Below, piece by piece: positions 26,337-34,377 of a DNA stretch of 60,358 nucleotides (positions are counted from its first letter, which is position 1; every line of letters begins with the position of its first letter). The DNA comes from Thermococcus sp. (GTDB taxonomy: Archaea; Methanobacteriota_B; Thermococci; Thermococcales; Thermococcaceae). Below the pieces are notes generated by a model that searched no databases, was not told the origin of the DNA, and was given only the letters and a program-made list of their open reading frames with translations. The position numbers were made by a program, and so were the translations under genes. Location: positions 1 to 60,358 of the forward strand of contig NZ_JAMOQU010000115.1 in NCBI RefSeq assembly GCF_027063845.1, given 5' to 3'.

Positions 26337-27069
26337 ACCTCCTCTCCAGGACTTTTCTGTGGATTGCCGTGCCCGTGAAGAAGAACGCAAAGCCAAACAG
26401 GGCCAGCATTAAAAGGTCAAGCCACACGGGTAAATATCCCTTTCCAAGTGAATGCCTCAGAGCGTCAACGTAGTATGTCAGCGGCGAGACGAGGGAAATC
26501 CACCTGCCGTAGGCCGGCAGGTTCTCAATGGGAACGAAGATGCCGCTGATGAAGAGGAGCGAGAACTTAACGAGCGACGACAGCATCATGACGTCGGCGG
26601 GAACGTCCGTGGGAGGATAGGAGGACATTAAGACTGTCATCGCAGAGAAGCACCCGACGGCCAGGAGCGTGGACAGGACGAAGAGCCAGATAGCAGGGCG
26701 GACTGAGAGGTAGAGCATCGCGGGAACCGCTATCGCGAACGTTATCGCAAGCCCGAAGTAGAGGGAAGCCTGGAAGTCGCCGAGGAGCACCGTCGTCAGC
26801 GAAACTGGGGCAGTTATGAGCCTCTCGAAGGTTCTTCCCCTGCACTCCCACGGGATTATCGTGGGGCCAACGGCGGTGGATGTGAAGAATGCCGTCATGG
26901 CCGTTAGGCCAACGAGGAGATGACCACCTGAGAGGTTGCGCCCTATCATAAAAGCTAGGAAGAGGAAGAAGGGGAAGAGGAGGCCCATTATTACAACCGG
27001 TCCCTTGAGGTAGAAGATGCGCATGTCCTTCTTCGCTATGGCGAAGGAGCGTTTGAGCGTTTCAATCAT
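26329..27069 (-). CDS. ABC-2 type transporter permease
   Basis: 246 residues with about six membrane helices and the ABC-2 conserved stretch VGPTIIPWECRGRTFERLITAPVS in the first cytoplasmic loop. ATG 27069 follows GGTGAGGGG; the earlier GTG is part of that site. It overlaps the end of its ATPase partner (27062-27991), and the two form an exporter. The last codons overlap the convergent OsmC gene (26329-26336). The substrate is unknown. Confidence 0.87.
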   Translation of the reverse strand: MIETLKRSFAIAKKDMRIFYLKGPVVIMGLLFPFFLFLAFMIGRNLSGGHLLVGLTAMTAFFTSTAVGPTIIPWECRGRTFERLITAPVSLTTVLLGDFQASLYFGLAITFAIAVPAMLYLSVRPAIWLFVLSTLLAVGCFSAMTVLMSSYPPTDVPADVMMLSSLVKFSLLFISGIFVPIENLPAYGRWISLVSPLTYYVDALRHSLGKGYLPVWLDLLMLALFGFAFFFTGTAIHRKVLERRFT

Positions 27070-27991
27070 TCCCCTCACCCACCAGCTTGATGAAGACGTC
27101 CTCCAGAGACGGGGACAGAGTTCTCAGGCTCACTATCCGCAGGTTATTTCTCTCGGCGTAGTGGACGAGCTCTTTAACCGTTGCATCTGGGTCGTTCGTG
27201 AAAACCCTCGCCTTGTCCCCCATCAGCTCAACCCTCGTTGCCGAGGCTATCTCCGAGGGGTCGAGTTTCATCGGCTCAAAGCTGACCTCGACCGAGACAC
27301 TTCCTTTGACCAGCTGCTTGAGCTTCTCGGGCGTGTCAATCGCTATTAGCTTTCCCCGCCTTATTATTCCAATCCTCTCGCACAGCTCGTTTGCGTCAAC
27401 CATGTTGTGGGTCGTCATGAATATCGTCTTTCCCTTCCTCTTCTCCTCGCGGATGACGTCCTTTATCAGGCGTGCGCTTAGGACGTCAAGCCCGCTCGTC
27501 GGTTCGTCGAGGATTAAAAGCTCTGGGTCGCTTATCATCGCCATCGCGAGGATGAGGCGCTGTTTCATGCCCTTGGAAAAAGCTTTTACCTTCACGTTCC
27601 TCTTCTCGTAGAGGTCGAAGAGCTTGAGGAGCTCAACCGAGCGCCTCTCTATCTCCCTCCTTCCCATCCCGTAGAGCTCGCCCATGAGCCTGAGGTTCTG
27701 CATCGCCGTCAGGTCAACATAAGGGTTGGCCATCTCGGGGACGATGCCCGTCCTCTCCCTCGCCTTTATCTTTTCCCTCTCGTCGAGCATGTCATAGCCG
27801 AGAACCCTTATCTCTCCTGAATTCGGCCTCAGAACGCCTGTAATCGTTCTGACGGTAGTCGTCTTTCCCGCCCCGTTCGGACCGAGGAAGCCGAAAATCT
27901 CGCCCTTCTTAACCTCAAAGCTCACGTTATCAACGGCGAGAAAGGAACCGTAGTACTTGGTGAGCCCGACGACTTCTATGGCGTTATCCAT
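27062..27991 (-). CDS. ABC exporter ATP-binding protein (DrrA-like)
   Basis: 309 residues. Walker A is GPNGAGKTT (about 38-46), the signature is FSKGMKQRLILAMA, Walker B is LLILDEPTSGLD, and there is a C-terminal extension of about 90 residues (VSVEVSFEPMK onward), as in DrrA-type exporters. It energises the permease at 26329-27069. It probably exports a lipid, drug or polymer; no cargo gene is adjacent. Confidence 0.9.
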   Translation of the reverse strand: MDNAIEVVGLTKYYGSFLAVDNVSFEVKKGEIFGFLGPNGAGKTTTVRTITGVLRPNSGEIRVLGYDMLDEREKIKARERTGIVPEMANPYVDLTAMQNLRLMGELYGMGRREIERRSVELLKLFDLYEKRNVKVKAFSKGMKQRLILAMAMISDPELLILDEPTSGLDVLSARLIKDVIREEKRKGKTIFMTTHNMVDANELCERIGIIRRGKLIAIDTPEKLKQLVKGSVSVEVSFEPMKLDPSEIASATRVELMGDKARVFTNDPDATVKELVHYAERNNLRIVSLRTLSPSLEDVFIKLVGEGND

Positions 27992-28169
27992 GATTATCCC
28001 CTCGGTTATAGGAGAAGTTTAGAAAGTTAAAAGAGTTCAGGCTTTTGTTCAATAGATAACCCCAGCGCCCCGTTAAGGAAGAATTGTGGAGAGTGAAGCT
28101 TGGAGTTGGCCGTTCCAGTTTTGTTTCAGGGCAGACGGAGTTGTTCGGAAGCGTTGCCCTTAGGGGCAT

Positions 28170-29195
28170 TCAACTCACCTCGGGTTCCCCACTTTTTCCT
28201 TTTGAGCAGGCGCCAACTTCGTAAAGGCACCTTACCCTCTCCGCGAGCCTCAGGTAGAGGATTAGGAAGATTATCTGGAATATCGGTAGAGTCGCCGCAG
28301 GAATCGCTACGAGTGGCTGGAACGCGAGCGTGGCTATAGCTATCGCCGTTCCGTTGTTCTTCCCAACGCTAAGGAAGACTATTCCCATATGCTCCTCATA
28401 GCTGAGGCCAAGGGCTCTGTCCAGCCACGTTATTAGAGCGAGCATTAGGAGCATGTAAACCGTGTTCACAACGGCCAGCTCGACGAGGATGAACCACTTG
28501 CTCAGTAACAGCTGTGCCTTCATGAAGAATATCAAGCCAACGAGCAGGAGCATTGTTGTCATGGTAATTGAGCCAAAGAGGGGTTTTAGTTTTGAGAACC
28601 CTTTCTCGCCAAGTCTCCTTATGAGGAGCCTTCTCGTAAGGTCGCCGAGGAACATCGGCAGTATGAGAACTACAAAGACAGTCTTAAGGAGCAGGGGGAG
28701 CGGAACCGGGACGTTATAGGCACTTCCGAGTAGCTTTACCCAGAGTGGAAGCATTAGGGGTATTAACAGGAAGTTAACGCCCAATGCAACTGTGGCAACT
28801 TCGAGGTCTCCCCCAGCTAACCCCGTGTAGCCTATGCTCATCGAAGACCCCGGAACCAGCATGACGAGGAGGAAGCCGAGTGCAAGGTTTGGGTCGTGGA
28901 TGAAGCCCTTAACGAGCAGGAAAGCTATGAGGGGAGTCAGCACGAAGTTGTAGACGAGGCTTAAGAGGACTGGCTTCGGTTCCTTCAGAACCTTTGGTAT
29001 CCTCTCCAGGTTGAGGTTCACCATCATCGGGTATATCATGAGGAACACAAGAACCGTCGTCAGGTTGCTGAGTAGGGTTTTGTGAACCATTGCAAAGTCA
29101 TGAAAAGCAAGCCCGAGGGCCCAACCTAAGCCTATGGCAATGAGTGAGTACCAGAGGAGGTTTTTCTTAAGGTTTTTAGCAAGTTTTTCAAACAT
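28170..29195 (-). CDS. BASS/ACR3-family membrane transporter
   Basis: About 341 residues from ATG 29195, preceded by GGGATGATG; ATG 29213 (347 aa) is possible. About ten helices are present. The stretch LVPGSSMSIGYTGLAGGDLEVATVALGVN and the late VGKNNGTAIAIATLAF match the crossed-helix region of bile acid/Na+ symporter and arsenite ACR3 transporters. The substrate cannot be fixed: ACR3 usually keeps a Cys in the TM4 region, which is not evident here. The promoter upstream carries repeated TTTC(N4)GAAA motifs shared with the suf and TDT promoters. Confidence 0.8.
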   Translation of the reverse strand: MFEKLAKNLKKNLLWYSLIAIGLGWALGLAFHDFAMVHKTLLSNLTTVLVFLMIYPMMVNLNLERIPKVLKEPKPVLLSLVYNFVLTPLIAFLLVKGFIHDPNLALGFLLVMLVPGSSMSIGYTGLAGGDLEVATVALGVNFLLIPLMLPLWVKLLGSAYNVPVPLPLLLKTVFVVLILPMFLGDLTRRLLIRRLGEKGFSKLKPLFGSITMTTMLLLVGLIFFMKAQLLLSKWFILVELAVVNTVYMLLMLALITWLDRALGLSYEEHMGIVFLSVGKNNGTAIAIATLAFQPLVAIPAATLPIFQIIFLILYLRLAERVRCLYEVGACSKGKSGEPEVS

Positions 29196-29224
29196 GGGCA
29201 TCATCCCTTTCATATTTTGTTTAT

Positions 29225-29272
29225 TTCATATGAACATATTTTCGCATGAAATTTGCCATGACATTTAAAAAC
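29225..29272 (-). promoter_or_regulatory. BASS transporter promoter with two TTTC(N4)GAAA boxes
   Basis: Minus-strand TATA is TTTTTAAATG (29262-29272). Downstream of it lie the palindromes TTTCGCATGAAA (29240-29251 on the plus strand) and TTCATATGAA (29225-29234). Their position at the expected transcription start suggests repression. Confidence 0.5.
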
Positions 29273-29349
29273 ATTACTGGACAGGAATGGGTACAGGTAT
29301 GGTGCGGAGCCAGAGGCAATCCCTTCTGGGATAACAGAAAGACAAAGGT

Positions 29350-29664
29350 TCAGGCGAGCCATAGGAGGCCCGCCACCCTTCCGTCCTTCACGAGCTGGAC
29401 TTTCGTCCCCCACTTCCCGTGCCAGTAGGCGCCGACTTCGAGTTCTCTTGGCTCGACGTCCTCCCAGAGCTCCCCGACTATCTCCCCGTCAACGAGCAGG
29501 GGGACGTGGAAGGTTCCGCAGCGGCAGTGCCACGCGGGCCCCTTCGTGGCCTTCCCGAGCAGTGCCAGCGCCCTTGCCCTGATCTCCTCGTAGCTCGGCT
29601 CGTTTCCCATCACGTAGCCAAACCTTCCAACCTTCCATTTCCATCCGGGAACACCGAACGGCAT
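29350..29664 (-). CDS. Small protein of unknown function
   Basis: 104 residues from ATG 29664, which has a strong GGAGGTGGT; the longer frame starts with TTG inside that region. The protein is Trp- and Gly-rich (PGWKWKVGRFGYVMGNEP) with one CxC (WHCRCGTFHVPLL), a possible metal or redox site. I do not recognise the family. It is 40 bases downstream of a TauE/SafE gene and probably in the same transcript, so it may relate to sulfur compound export. Confidence 0.6.
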   Translation of the reverse strand: MPFGVPGWKWKVGRFGYVMGNEPSYEEIRARALALLGKATKGPAWHCRCGTFHVPLLVDGEIVGELWEDVEPRELEVGAYWHGKWGTKVQLVKDGRVAGLLWLA

Positions 29665-29703
29665 CTCAACCACCTCCTTCTTTTTGCTCAAACAACGAAA
29701 GGG

Positions 29704-30543
29704 TCACGGGGCGGGGGAGGGCCTTCTCGCCATGCGCCTTCCCATTCCGTACAGGAAGGCCAGGAAGGCACCCACCACGGCCCCCACGCTGAGCACGTGG
29801 AGCGTCTCTGGCACGTTCGCCGTGAGTATCTTCGCGATTATCTCAACGGTCGCGAGCGAGAGCAACCCCATCGTTGCGTAGCGGACGTGGAGTGGTTTCA
29901 CCCTGTGCATCAGGAGCGTGCCTGTTATCCCGCCGAGGAAGCCAGCGGTTGCTATCGCCGCAAGGGTTCCAGTCGCTATGGGTATCCTCGGGAGCAGGAG
30001 GGCGTAGGTCAGCAGGGTAACGCCCGAAACTCCGAGCGCAGTCGCTGCCGTGTTCGCCGAGACCTTCTTCGGGTTTCTGAAGAGGTACGAGAAGGCTATG
30101 ATTGCTATGGGCGATGCATCAACGCCTATGAGCCCCGCGGTGAAGCCCTGAACCGCTCCAAGCAGGTACGTCTTCCGTCCATCTCCACCCTCCGCCGCTC
30201 CACCGGTAACCATGCGGTAGATGGCGAAGAGGAAGAACAATGCAAGGGCCACGAGTACGAAGATCCTCGGGATGTGAACGTTCACGTACGCTCCCAGAGG
30301 TACGAAGAGCGCCGCGGGGACAAAGACCCTCGCAACCTTCCTCCACGCTATGAGGCCCTTCTTCCAGTTCATGGCGGTTGCCACGGTCAGCTCCGCCGTG
30401 TTCTGGGTCAGCCCGAGCAGCATGGCCGCGTGAACGCCCAGCCCCATGGCTATGTAGTTGGGTATGAGCACTCCCGCCGCTCCCATTCCAGCTATCGCGA
30501 ACACGCTCGCGAGGATGTAGGTGAGTATCACCATCCCAAACAT
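29704..30543 (-). CDS. TauE/SafE-family sulfite/sulfur-compound exporter
   Basis: 279 residues with about eight helices in two related halves. The first half begins with AIAGMGAAGVLIPNYIAMGLG and the second with GFTAGLIGVDASPIAIIAFSYLF, the family's glycine-rich inverted repeats. Family members move sulfite, sulfonates or related anions out of the cell. ATG 30543 follows GGAGGTGATGGAGG. A divergent ArsR-like regulator and an 18-base near-palindrome lie directly upstream. Confidence 0.82.
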   Translation of the reverse strand: MFGMVILTYILASVFAIAGMGAAGVLIPNYIAMGLGVHAAMLLGLTQNTAELTVATAMNWKKGLIAWRKVARVFVPAALFVPLGAYVNVHIPRIFVLVALALFFLFAIYRMVTGGAAEGGDGRKTYLLGAVQGFTAGLIGVDASPIAIIAFSYLFRNPKKVSANTAATALGVSGVTLLTYALLLPRIPIATGTLAAIATAGFLGGITGTLLMHRVKPLHVRYATMGLLSLATVEIIAKILTANVPETLHVLSVGAVVGAFLAFLYGMGRRMARRPSPAP

Positions 30544-30567
30544 CCTCCATCACCTCCTTCTTTTCTG

Positions 30568-30585
30568 TTTTGTAATATCACAAAA
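30568..30585. promoter_or_regulatory. Operator-like palindrome at the TauE/SafE promoter
   Basis: TTTTGTAATATCACAAAA has perfect TTTTGT/ACAAAA arms around six bases. It overlaps the expected start of transcription of the TauE gene, whose minus-strand TATA is CTTTATAAAAAC (30587-30597). It is the likely target of the divergent ArsR-like regulator. Confidence 0.55.
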
Positions 30586-30669
30586 GTTTTTATAAAGTTT
30601 TCTATAACATTCGAGTTAAAATCACCCAAAAGCGGTAATTTTATAAAGATAGGGGAGCAATAATCAACG

Positions 30670-31008
30670 GTGGTGAAGGTGCCGAAGTGGATGATGGGTG
30701 ACATGGCAGTTTTGAAGAACCTCATGATGACCCTCAAGCCCTTAATGGCCGAACCGAGGCGGAGCATCATAAGAATCCTGAGCGATGGCATAAAGGGAAC
30801 GAACGAGATATACCAAGCCCTTCAGGAGAGGGGCCTCAACATGCCCCGCTCAACGCTCTACTACCACCTCTCTGCCCTCGAGGACATGGGGATAATCGAG
30901 ATGGCGGGTTACAGGGAAGTTGGAGGCGGAGCGCCCGAGAAGCTCTGGAAGCTCAAGGTCAGGAAGGTAGGAATAGACCTTGTCACGGGAGAGATTTTCA
31001 GGGAGTGA
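30670..31008 (+). CDS. ArsR-like winged-helix transcriptional regulator
   Basis: Up to 112 residues. The helix-turn-helix spans about residues 35-70 (ILSDGIKGTNEIYQALQERG then STLYYHLSALEDMGIIE), followed by a beta wing with GGGAPEKLWKL. The frame begins with GTG 30670, but ATG 30691 or ATG 30703 (with GGGTGAC before it) are equally plausible since the TATA (about 30640-30648) predicts a start of transcription near 30668. No metal-binding Cys is present. It is divergent from the TauE gene and probably regulates it and the following NifX-like gene. Confidence 0.8.
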   Translation: MVKVPKWMMGDMAVLKNLMMTLKPLMAEPRRSIIRILSDGIKGTNEIYQALQERGLNMPRSTLYYHLSALEDMGIIEMAGYREVGGGAPEKLWKLKVRKVGIDLVTGEIFRE

Positions 31009-31035
31009 GTTAGCCTTGAAGCTGAGTTTCATTAT

Positions 31036-31062
31036 TTTGTGCCTATGCACAAAGCTTATATG
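31036..31062 (+). promoter_or_regulatory. Promoter and operator-like palindrome of the NifX/NifB-like gene
   Basis: TTTGTGCCTATGCACAAA (31036-31053) has perfect 7-base arms and abuts the TATA element CTTATATG (about 31055-31062). The TTTGT/ACAAA ends match the palindrome at 30568-30585, though the spacing differs by two bases. Confidence 0.5.
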
Positions 31063-31095
31063 AGAAAAAAATTTCAATTAAGCGGGTGATGTGGC

Positions 31096-31491
31096 ATGAG
31101 GATAGCGGTTCCGGCTGTGGATGACAGAGGCTTAGAAAGCGAAGTTAGCGGGCACTTTGGCAGGGCAAGGTATTTTGTCTTCGTGGACGTTGAAGACGGC
31201 AAAATAAAGGATTTCGAGGTCGTTGAGGTTCCCTTCGAGGAGCACGGCCCTGGAGACCTCCCGAGGTTCGTCAAGGAGCACGGCGGGGAGGTCGTCCTCG
31301 CCTACGGGATGGGTCAGAGAGCTATCTCATTCTTCAACGAGCTCGGCATAGAGGTCGTTACTGGTGCCTATGGAAAAATAAGGGACGTCGTCGAGGCGTT
31401 CATTCACCAGGTCCTCGAGGTTGACCCCTACTGGAAGGAGAAGATAGAGCGCGAAAAGGAAAGGGAAGGAGGGAAAAAGCACAGCCATTGA
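31096..31491 (+). CDS. NifX/NifB-family iron-molybdenum-cluster-binding-like protein
   Basis: 131 residues behind GGGTGATGTGGC. The first 100 residues follow the dinitrogenase FeMo-cofactor family (MRIAVPAVDDRGLESEVSGHFGRARYFVFVDVEDGK and GGEVVLAYGMGQRAISFF). No nitrogenase genes are present, and in archaea such proteins are thought to bind or carry Fe-S or mixed-metal clusters. The C-terminus is highly charged and ends in HSH. It lies between the ArsR-like regulator and a transporter, near suf genes, which is compatible with Fe-S or metal handling. Confidence 0.82.
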   Translation: MRIAVPAVDDRGLESEVSGHFGRARYFVFVDVEDGKIKDFEVVEVPFEEHGPGDLPRFVKEHGGEVVLAYGMGQRAISFFNELGIEVVTGAYGKIRDVVEAFIHQVLEVDPYWKEKIEREKEREGGKKHSH

Positions 31492-31520
31492 GACGGTTTT
31501 CAACGATGGGTTCAGGAAAC

Positions 31521-31542
31521 GTTTAAATTTTTTCATATGATT
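31521..31542 (+). promoter_or_regulatory. TDT transporter promoter with TTTCATATGA box
   Basis: TATA GTTTAAATTT (31521-31530) is followed at once by TTTCATATGATT (31531-31542), closely resembling the layout of the sufC promoter (read on the opposite strand). Confidence 0.45.
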
Positions 31543-31561
31543 TTTCCGTTCGGTGAAGCAG

Positions 31562-32566
31562 ATGAAGGTGAGCGTAAAGGACTTCGCGCCGAGCTGGTTC
31601 GCGAGCGTCATGGGGACTGGGGCCTTGGCTCTGGCCAGCAAAGCTTATTCATCGAGGATTTCGGCCCTGGGTGGACTGGCGGAGTTCCTCGTTTACTTCA
31701 ACACACTCCTGTTCTTCGTCCTCCTAATCCCCTGGCTCCTCAGGTGGGTGAAGTACACGGAAAACGCCCTGAAAGACCTCAAGCACCCAATGGTGAGCCA
31801 CTTCTACGGGACGATAGCCGTGGCCATGCTCGTACTCTCGGCGGACTACCTCTTCATACTCAGGAAAACCGCAATAGCGAAGGCGTTCTGGATTCCAGGG
31901 GCAGTCCTAACGATATTCTTTGCCCTGCTCATCCCCTACCTGATGTTCGTGGAGAGGGAGATAGACCTCAAGTCAGTTACCCCAGCCTGGTTCATTCCCC
32001 CGGTCGGACTGATTGTGATTCCAATGAGCGGTGCGGCTTTGATATCGAGCTTCTCGGGAACTGCCAGGGAGGTTGCCTACGCGGTTAACTACTTCGCATG
32101 GGGAGCGGGCTTCTTCCTCTACCTCGGCCTCTTCGCGATAGTGTTTTTCCGCTTCATAAGGCACGAGCCGATGCCCTGCGGTATGGCCCCAGCGGTGTGG
32201 ATAAACCTCGGTCCGATAGGTGCAGGAACCTCAACGCTCTACGCGCTCGTCAAGGCCAGCGACTTCCTTACTGTCAAAGAACCGTTCTTCGCCTTCGGTC
32301 TAATCCTCTGGGGCTTCGGTGTCTGGTGGCTGGCGATGGCCATCATAATGACCATCTACTACATCAGGAAGCTCAACCTGCCCTACAGCCTCGCCTGGTG
32401 GGCCTTCATCTTCCCGCTCGGGGCCTACGTGGGGGCAACGCACAACGTTGGCACGGCCTTTGGGATAGGGGTTATCGATAGCTTTGGCTTCGCCCTCTAC
32501 TGGCTTCTCCTCACTATATGGCTGGTAACGGGTTTGAAAACAGCGAAGCACGTGCTCCTCGAATGA
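31562..32566 (+). CDS. TDT-family (TehA/SLAC1-like) anion transporter
   Basis: 334 residues from ATG 31562, with CGGTGAAGC upstream, and about ten membrane helices. The N-terminal FAPSWFASVMGTGALALAS and the internal WINLGPIGAGTSTL are typical of the tellurite-resistance/dicarboxylate transporter family, whose members carry malate, sulfite (Ssu1) or chloride and nitrate. The substrate is uncertain. Its position between two TauE/SafE exporters and suf genes makes a sulfur oxyanion such as sulfite a reasonable guess. A T-run follows the stop. Confidence 0.82.
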   Translation: MKVSVKDFAPSWFASVMGTGALALASKAYSSRISALGGLAEFLVYFNTLLFFVLLIPWLLRWVKYTENALKDLKHPMVSHFYGTIAVAMLVLSADYLFILRKTAIAKAFWIPGAVLTIFFALLIPYLMFVEREIDLKSVTPAWFIPPVGLIVIPMSGAALISSFSGTAREVAYAVNYFAWGAGFFLYLGLFAIVFFRFIRHEPMPCGMAPAVWINLGPIGAGTSTLYALVKASDFLTVKEPFFAFGLILWGFGVWWLAMAIIMTIYYIRKLNLPYSLAWWAFIFPLGAYVGATHNVGTAFGIGVIDSFGFALYWLLLTIWLVTGLKTAKHVLLE

Positions 32567-32576
32567 TTTTCTTTTT
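32567..32576 (+). terminator. T-run terminator after the TDT gene
   Basis: TTTTCTTTTT directly follows the stop codon in the short gap to the convergent sufD/B-like gene. Confidence 0.45.
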
Positions 32577-32581
32577 ACAAT

Positions 32582-33535
32582 TCACCATTCTCCGAGGAGG
32601 CCCTTTATTATGAGCTCCGCCGCCTCGTCCTCTGTTAGACCCTTGGCCATGAGCTGGATGAGCTGGGCCTCGTTTATCCTGCCTATCGAGGCCTCGTGCG
32701 TGAGCTCGGCCTTATCGTTCTTCACCCTCAGCAGGGGGACGGTCTGGACGTCGGCGTCGCCCTTAACTATTTCGTGGCACTCGACGTGGCCCTTCGCGTA
32801 GTCTCCAAAACCATAGGCCTCGTTTATGACGTTTACCTTCGCTCTGTCAAAGGCTATTGCCGTGCTCCTCAGGTTCGCCCTCGAGTGGGCCCCTTCCAGG
32901 TAGGCGACTTCCTTCATCTCAACACAATCATCTTTAACGGCCTTGACCTTCGTCTCAATCTCAAGGACGGCCCTCTCACCGAGCCTCGCGACCATCTCAA
33001 GCTTCAGCTCCTTCGCTCTGTGCTTCGTCAGGGTGAACTTCCCCGTGTAGCGGGCGTTTCTGCCGACCTCAACCTCTGTTTTACCAACCATCCTCACTCC
33101 CTCGCCGTGAACGTGCTCGTCGTCGTAGAGCACGCTCGAACCTTCCCCGATTTTTATCCTCGCTATTGCCTCGTGGGTAAAGTCCTTGGCGTAGGGAAAG
33201 ATGCAGTGGGAGGTGAACCTGACCTTCGAGTTTTTGCCAACGTTTATGTCAAAGATAACCCTCTGGTAGCCCTCGCTCTTCAAATAGCCCGTGCAGAGGT
33301 GTATTGGGAATGGGAGCTCAACGCCCTCAGCTATTTTAACTTCAGCCCTAACGCCCTTCTCAATCTCCTCGCCCCTTATCTCAACCCCCGGAACGTTGTT
33401 GAGGCCGATGATTTTGTCCCCGCTGATGATTATCGCCGCTATCCTGTCCCCGAAGAGGGATGTATCGAGGCCCTCCCGCTGGTAGGCCTCAACCAGCGCC
33501 TCGTATTCTCTCGTGAGGTCAACCTTTATCGTCAT
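32582..33535 (-). CDS. SufB/SufD-family Fe-S cluster assembly scaffold
   Basis: 317 residues of the SufBD beta-helix family. The C-terminal stretch VPLLRVKNDKAELTHEASIGRINEAQLIQLMAKGLTEDEAAELIIKGLL is the conserved hallmark, with the ELTHEA His/Glu region. It pairs with the SufC ATPase at 33539-34243 to build [Fe-S] clusters in the cytoplasm. It is shorter than bacterial SufB or SufD and matches the single short SufBD partner common in archaea. Many Fe-S enzymes in this window would need it. Confidence 0.9.
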   Translation of the reverse strand: MTIKVDLTREYEALVEAYQREGLDTSLFGDRIAAIIISGDKIIGLNNVPGVEIRGEEIEKGVRAEVKIAEGVELPFPIHLCTGYLKSEGYQRVIFDINVGKNSKVRFTSHCIFPYAKDFTHEAIARIKIGEGSSVLYDDEHVHGEGVRMVGKTEVEVGRNARYTGKFTLTKHRAKELKLEMVARLGERAVLEIETKVKAVKDDCVEMKEVAYLEGAHSRANLRSTAIAFDRAKVNVINEAYGFGDYAKGHVECHEIVKGDADVQTVPLLRVKNDKAELTHEASIGRINEAQLIQLMAKGLTEDEAAELIIKGLLGEW

Positions 33536-33538
33536 GCC

Positions 33539-34243
33539 TCAGCCCTCCGCAAAGGAGCATCTCCTGCAGGTTTTCCGATAGTAGTCGACAACCTCCTGCG
33601 AGAAGCCCTTTCTGACGATTCTCCCGCCACAGACGAAATAGGCGAAGTCCGTCTTGAGCGCAATTCCCTCGTGGTGGGTGATTAGGATTACCGTGGTTCC
33701 GCACTTCCGGAAGCGGTCGAGGATTACTTCTATCAGCTTCCCCGCCGTTATATCAAGGCCAGAGTCGGGTTCATCGAGAATTGCATACCTCGGTTTCAGT
33801 AGGAGGAGCGACGCAAGCTCCACCCTCTTCCTCTCGCCACCGCTCAGACTTTTGTCCACAAAACGATGGGCGTAGAGTTCGTAGGGAAGGCCAACGAGCT
33901 CAAGGACTTCCCTTATCCCGTCCTCGCCAATTTTGAGCTTCCCGCCGAGCGTTAGGTAGTTCCTCACGGTTATCCCCTCGTATCGGGCCGGCTCCTGCCA
34001 GGCCATGCTTATTCCCCGCTTTGCCCTCTCCGTAACGCTCAGCCCTGTTACGTCCTCGCCATCGAGGAGAACCTGGCCCGAGGTTGGTCTAAGCTCCCCC
34101 ATCAAAATACGGGCTATCGTTGATTTTCCCGCGCCGTTCGGCCCGAGTATCGAGTAGCTCATTCCATCCCTGAAGGTCATGTTTATCGAGCGGAGTATTC
34201 TCCTGCCGTTTTGAGAGTATTCAACGTTCCTCAGGCAGAGCAT
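33539..34243 (-). CDS. sufC: Fe-S cluster assembly ATPase SufC
   Basis: 234 residues from ATG 34243. The longer frame to 34327 runs through the promoter. Walker A is GPNGAGKST, the signature is LSGGERKRVELASLL, and Walker B is YAILDEPDSGLD, followed by the family's long RKGFSQEVVDYYRKTCRRC tail with Cys near the end. It hydrolyses ATP to drive the SufBD scaffold. It lies three bases from the scaffold gene. Confidence 0.92.
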   Translation of the reverse strand: MLCLRNVEYSQNGRRILRSINMTFRDGMSYSILGPNGAGKSTIARILMGELRPTSGQVLLDGEDVTGLSVTERAKRGISMAWQEPARYEGITVRNYLTLGGKLKIGEDGIREVLELVGLPYELYAHRFVDKSLSGGERKRVELASLLLLKPRYAILDEPDSGLDITAGKLIEVILDRFRKCGTTVILITHHEGIALKTDFAYFVCGGRIVRKGFSQEVVDYYRKTCRRCSFAEG

Positions 34244-34257
34244 TTCTATCAAGAAGC

Positions 34258-34304
34258 TTTCATGTGAAAATAATTTAAATTTTTCTGGACAACTTCGTCC
34301 AGAA
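34258..34304 (-). promoter_or_regulatory. sufC promoter flanked by two palindromes
   Basis: TATA (minus ATTTAAATTA, 34271-34280) lies between TTTCATGTGAAA (34258-34269, at the transcription start) and an inverted repeat with 8-base arms TTCTGGAC/GTCCAGAA and a 6-base spacer (34283-34304, just upstream of TATA). Two regulators could read this promoter. Confidence 0.55.
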
Positions 34305-34310
34305 CTTTTA

Positions 34311-34347
34311 GTTGAAAACAATAACATATGAAAATTATTTTAAATCA
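34311..34347. promoter_or_regulatory. Ferredoxin promoter region with SurR-like core and second CATATGAAAA element
   Basis: GTTGAAAAC (34311-34319) fits the SurR half-site core GTTn3AAC, although the usual second GTT five bases on is missing. ACATATGAAAATTATTTTAAAT (34324-34345) repeats the sufC promoter element in the same orientation and includes the TATA for the plus-strand ferredoxin gene. Confidence 0.35.
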
Positions 34348-34377
34348 ATTTGAACAACTCCCTATGGCGGTGATAAA

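Noticed and set aside
29246..29428. Plus-strand 60-aa frame beginning MKFAMTFKNITGQEW
   Set aside because: It runs through the BASS promoter and then antisense to the 104-aa CxC protein gene, has no ribosome site, and its composition does not look protein-like.
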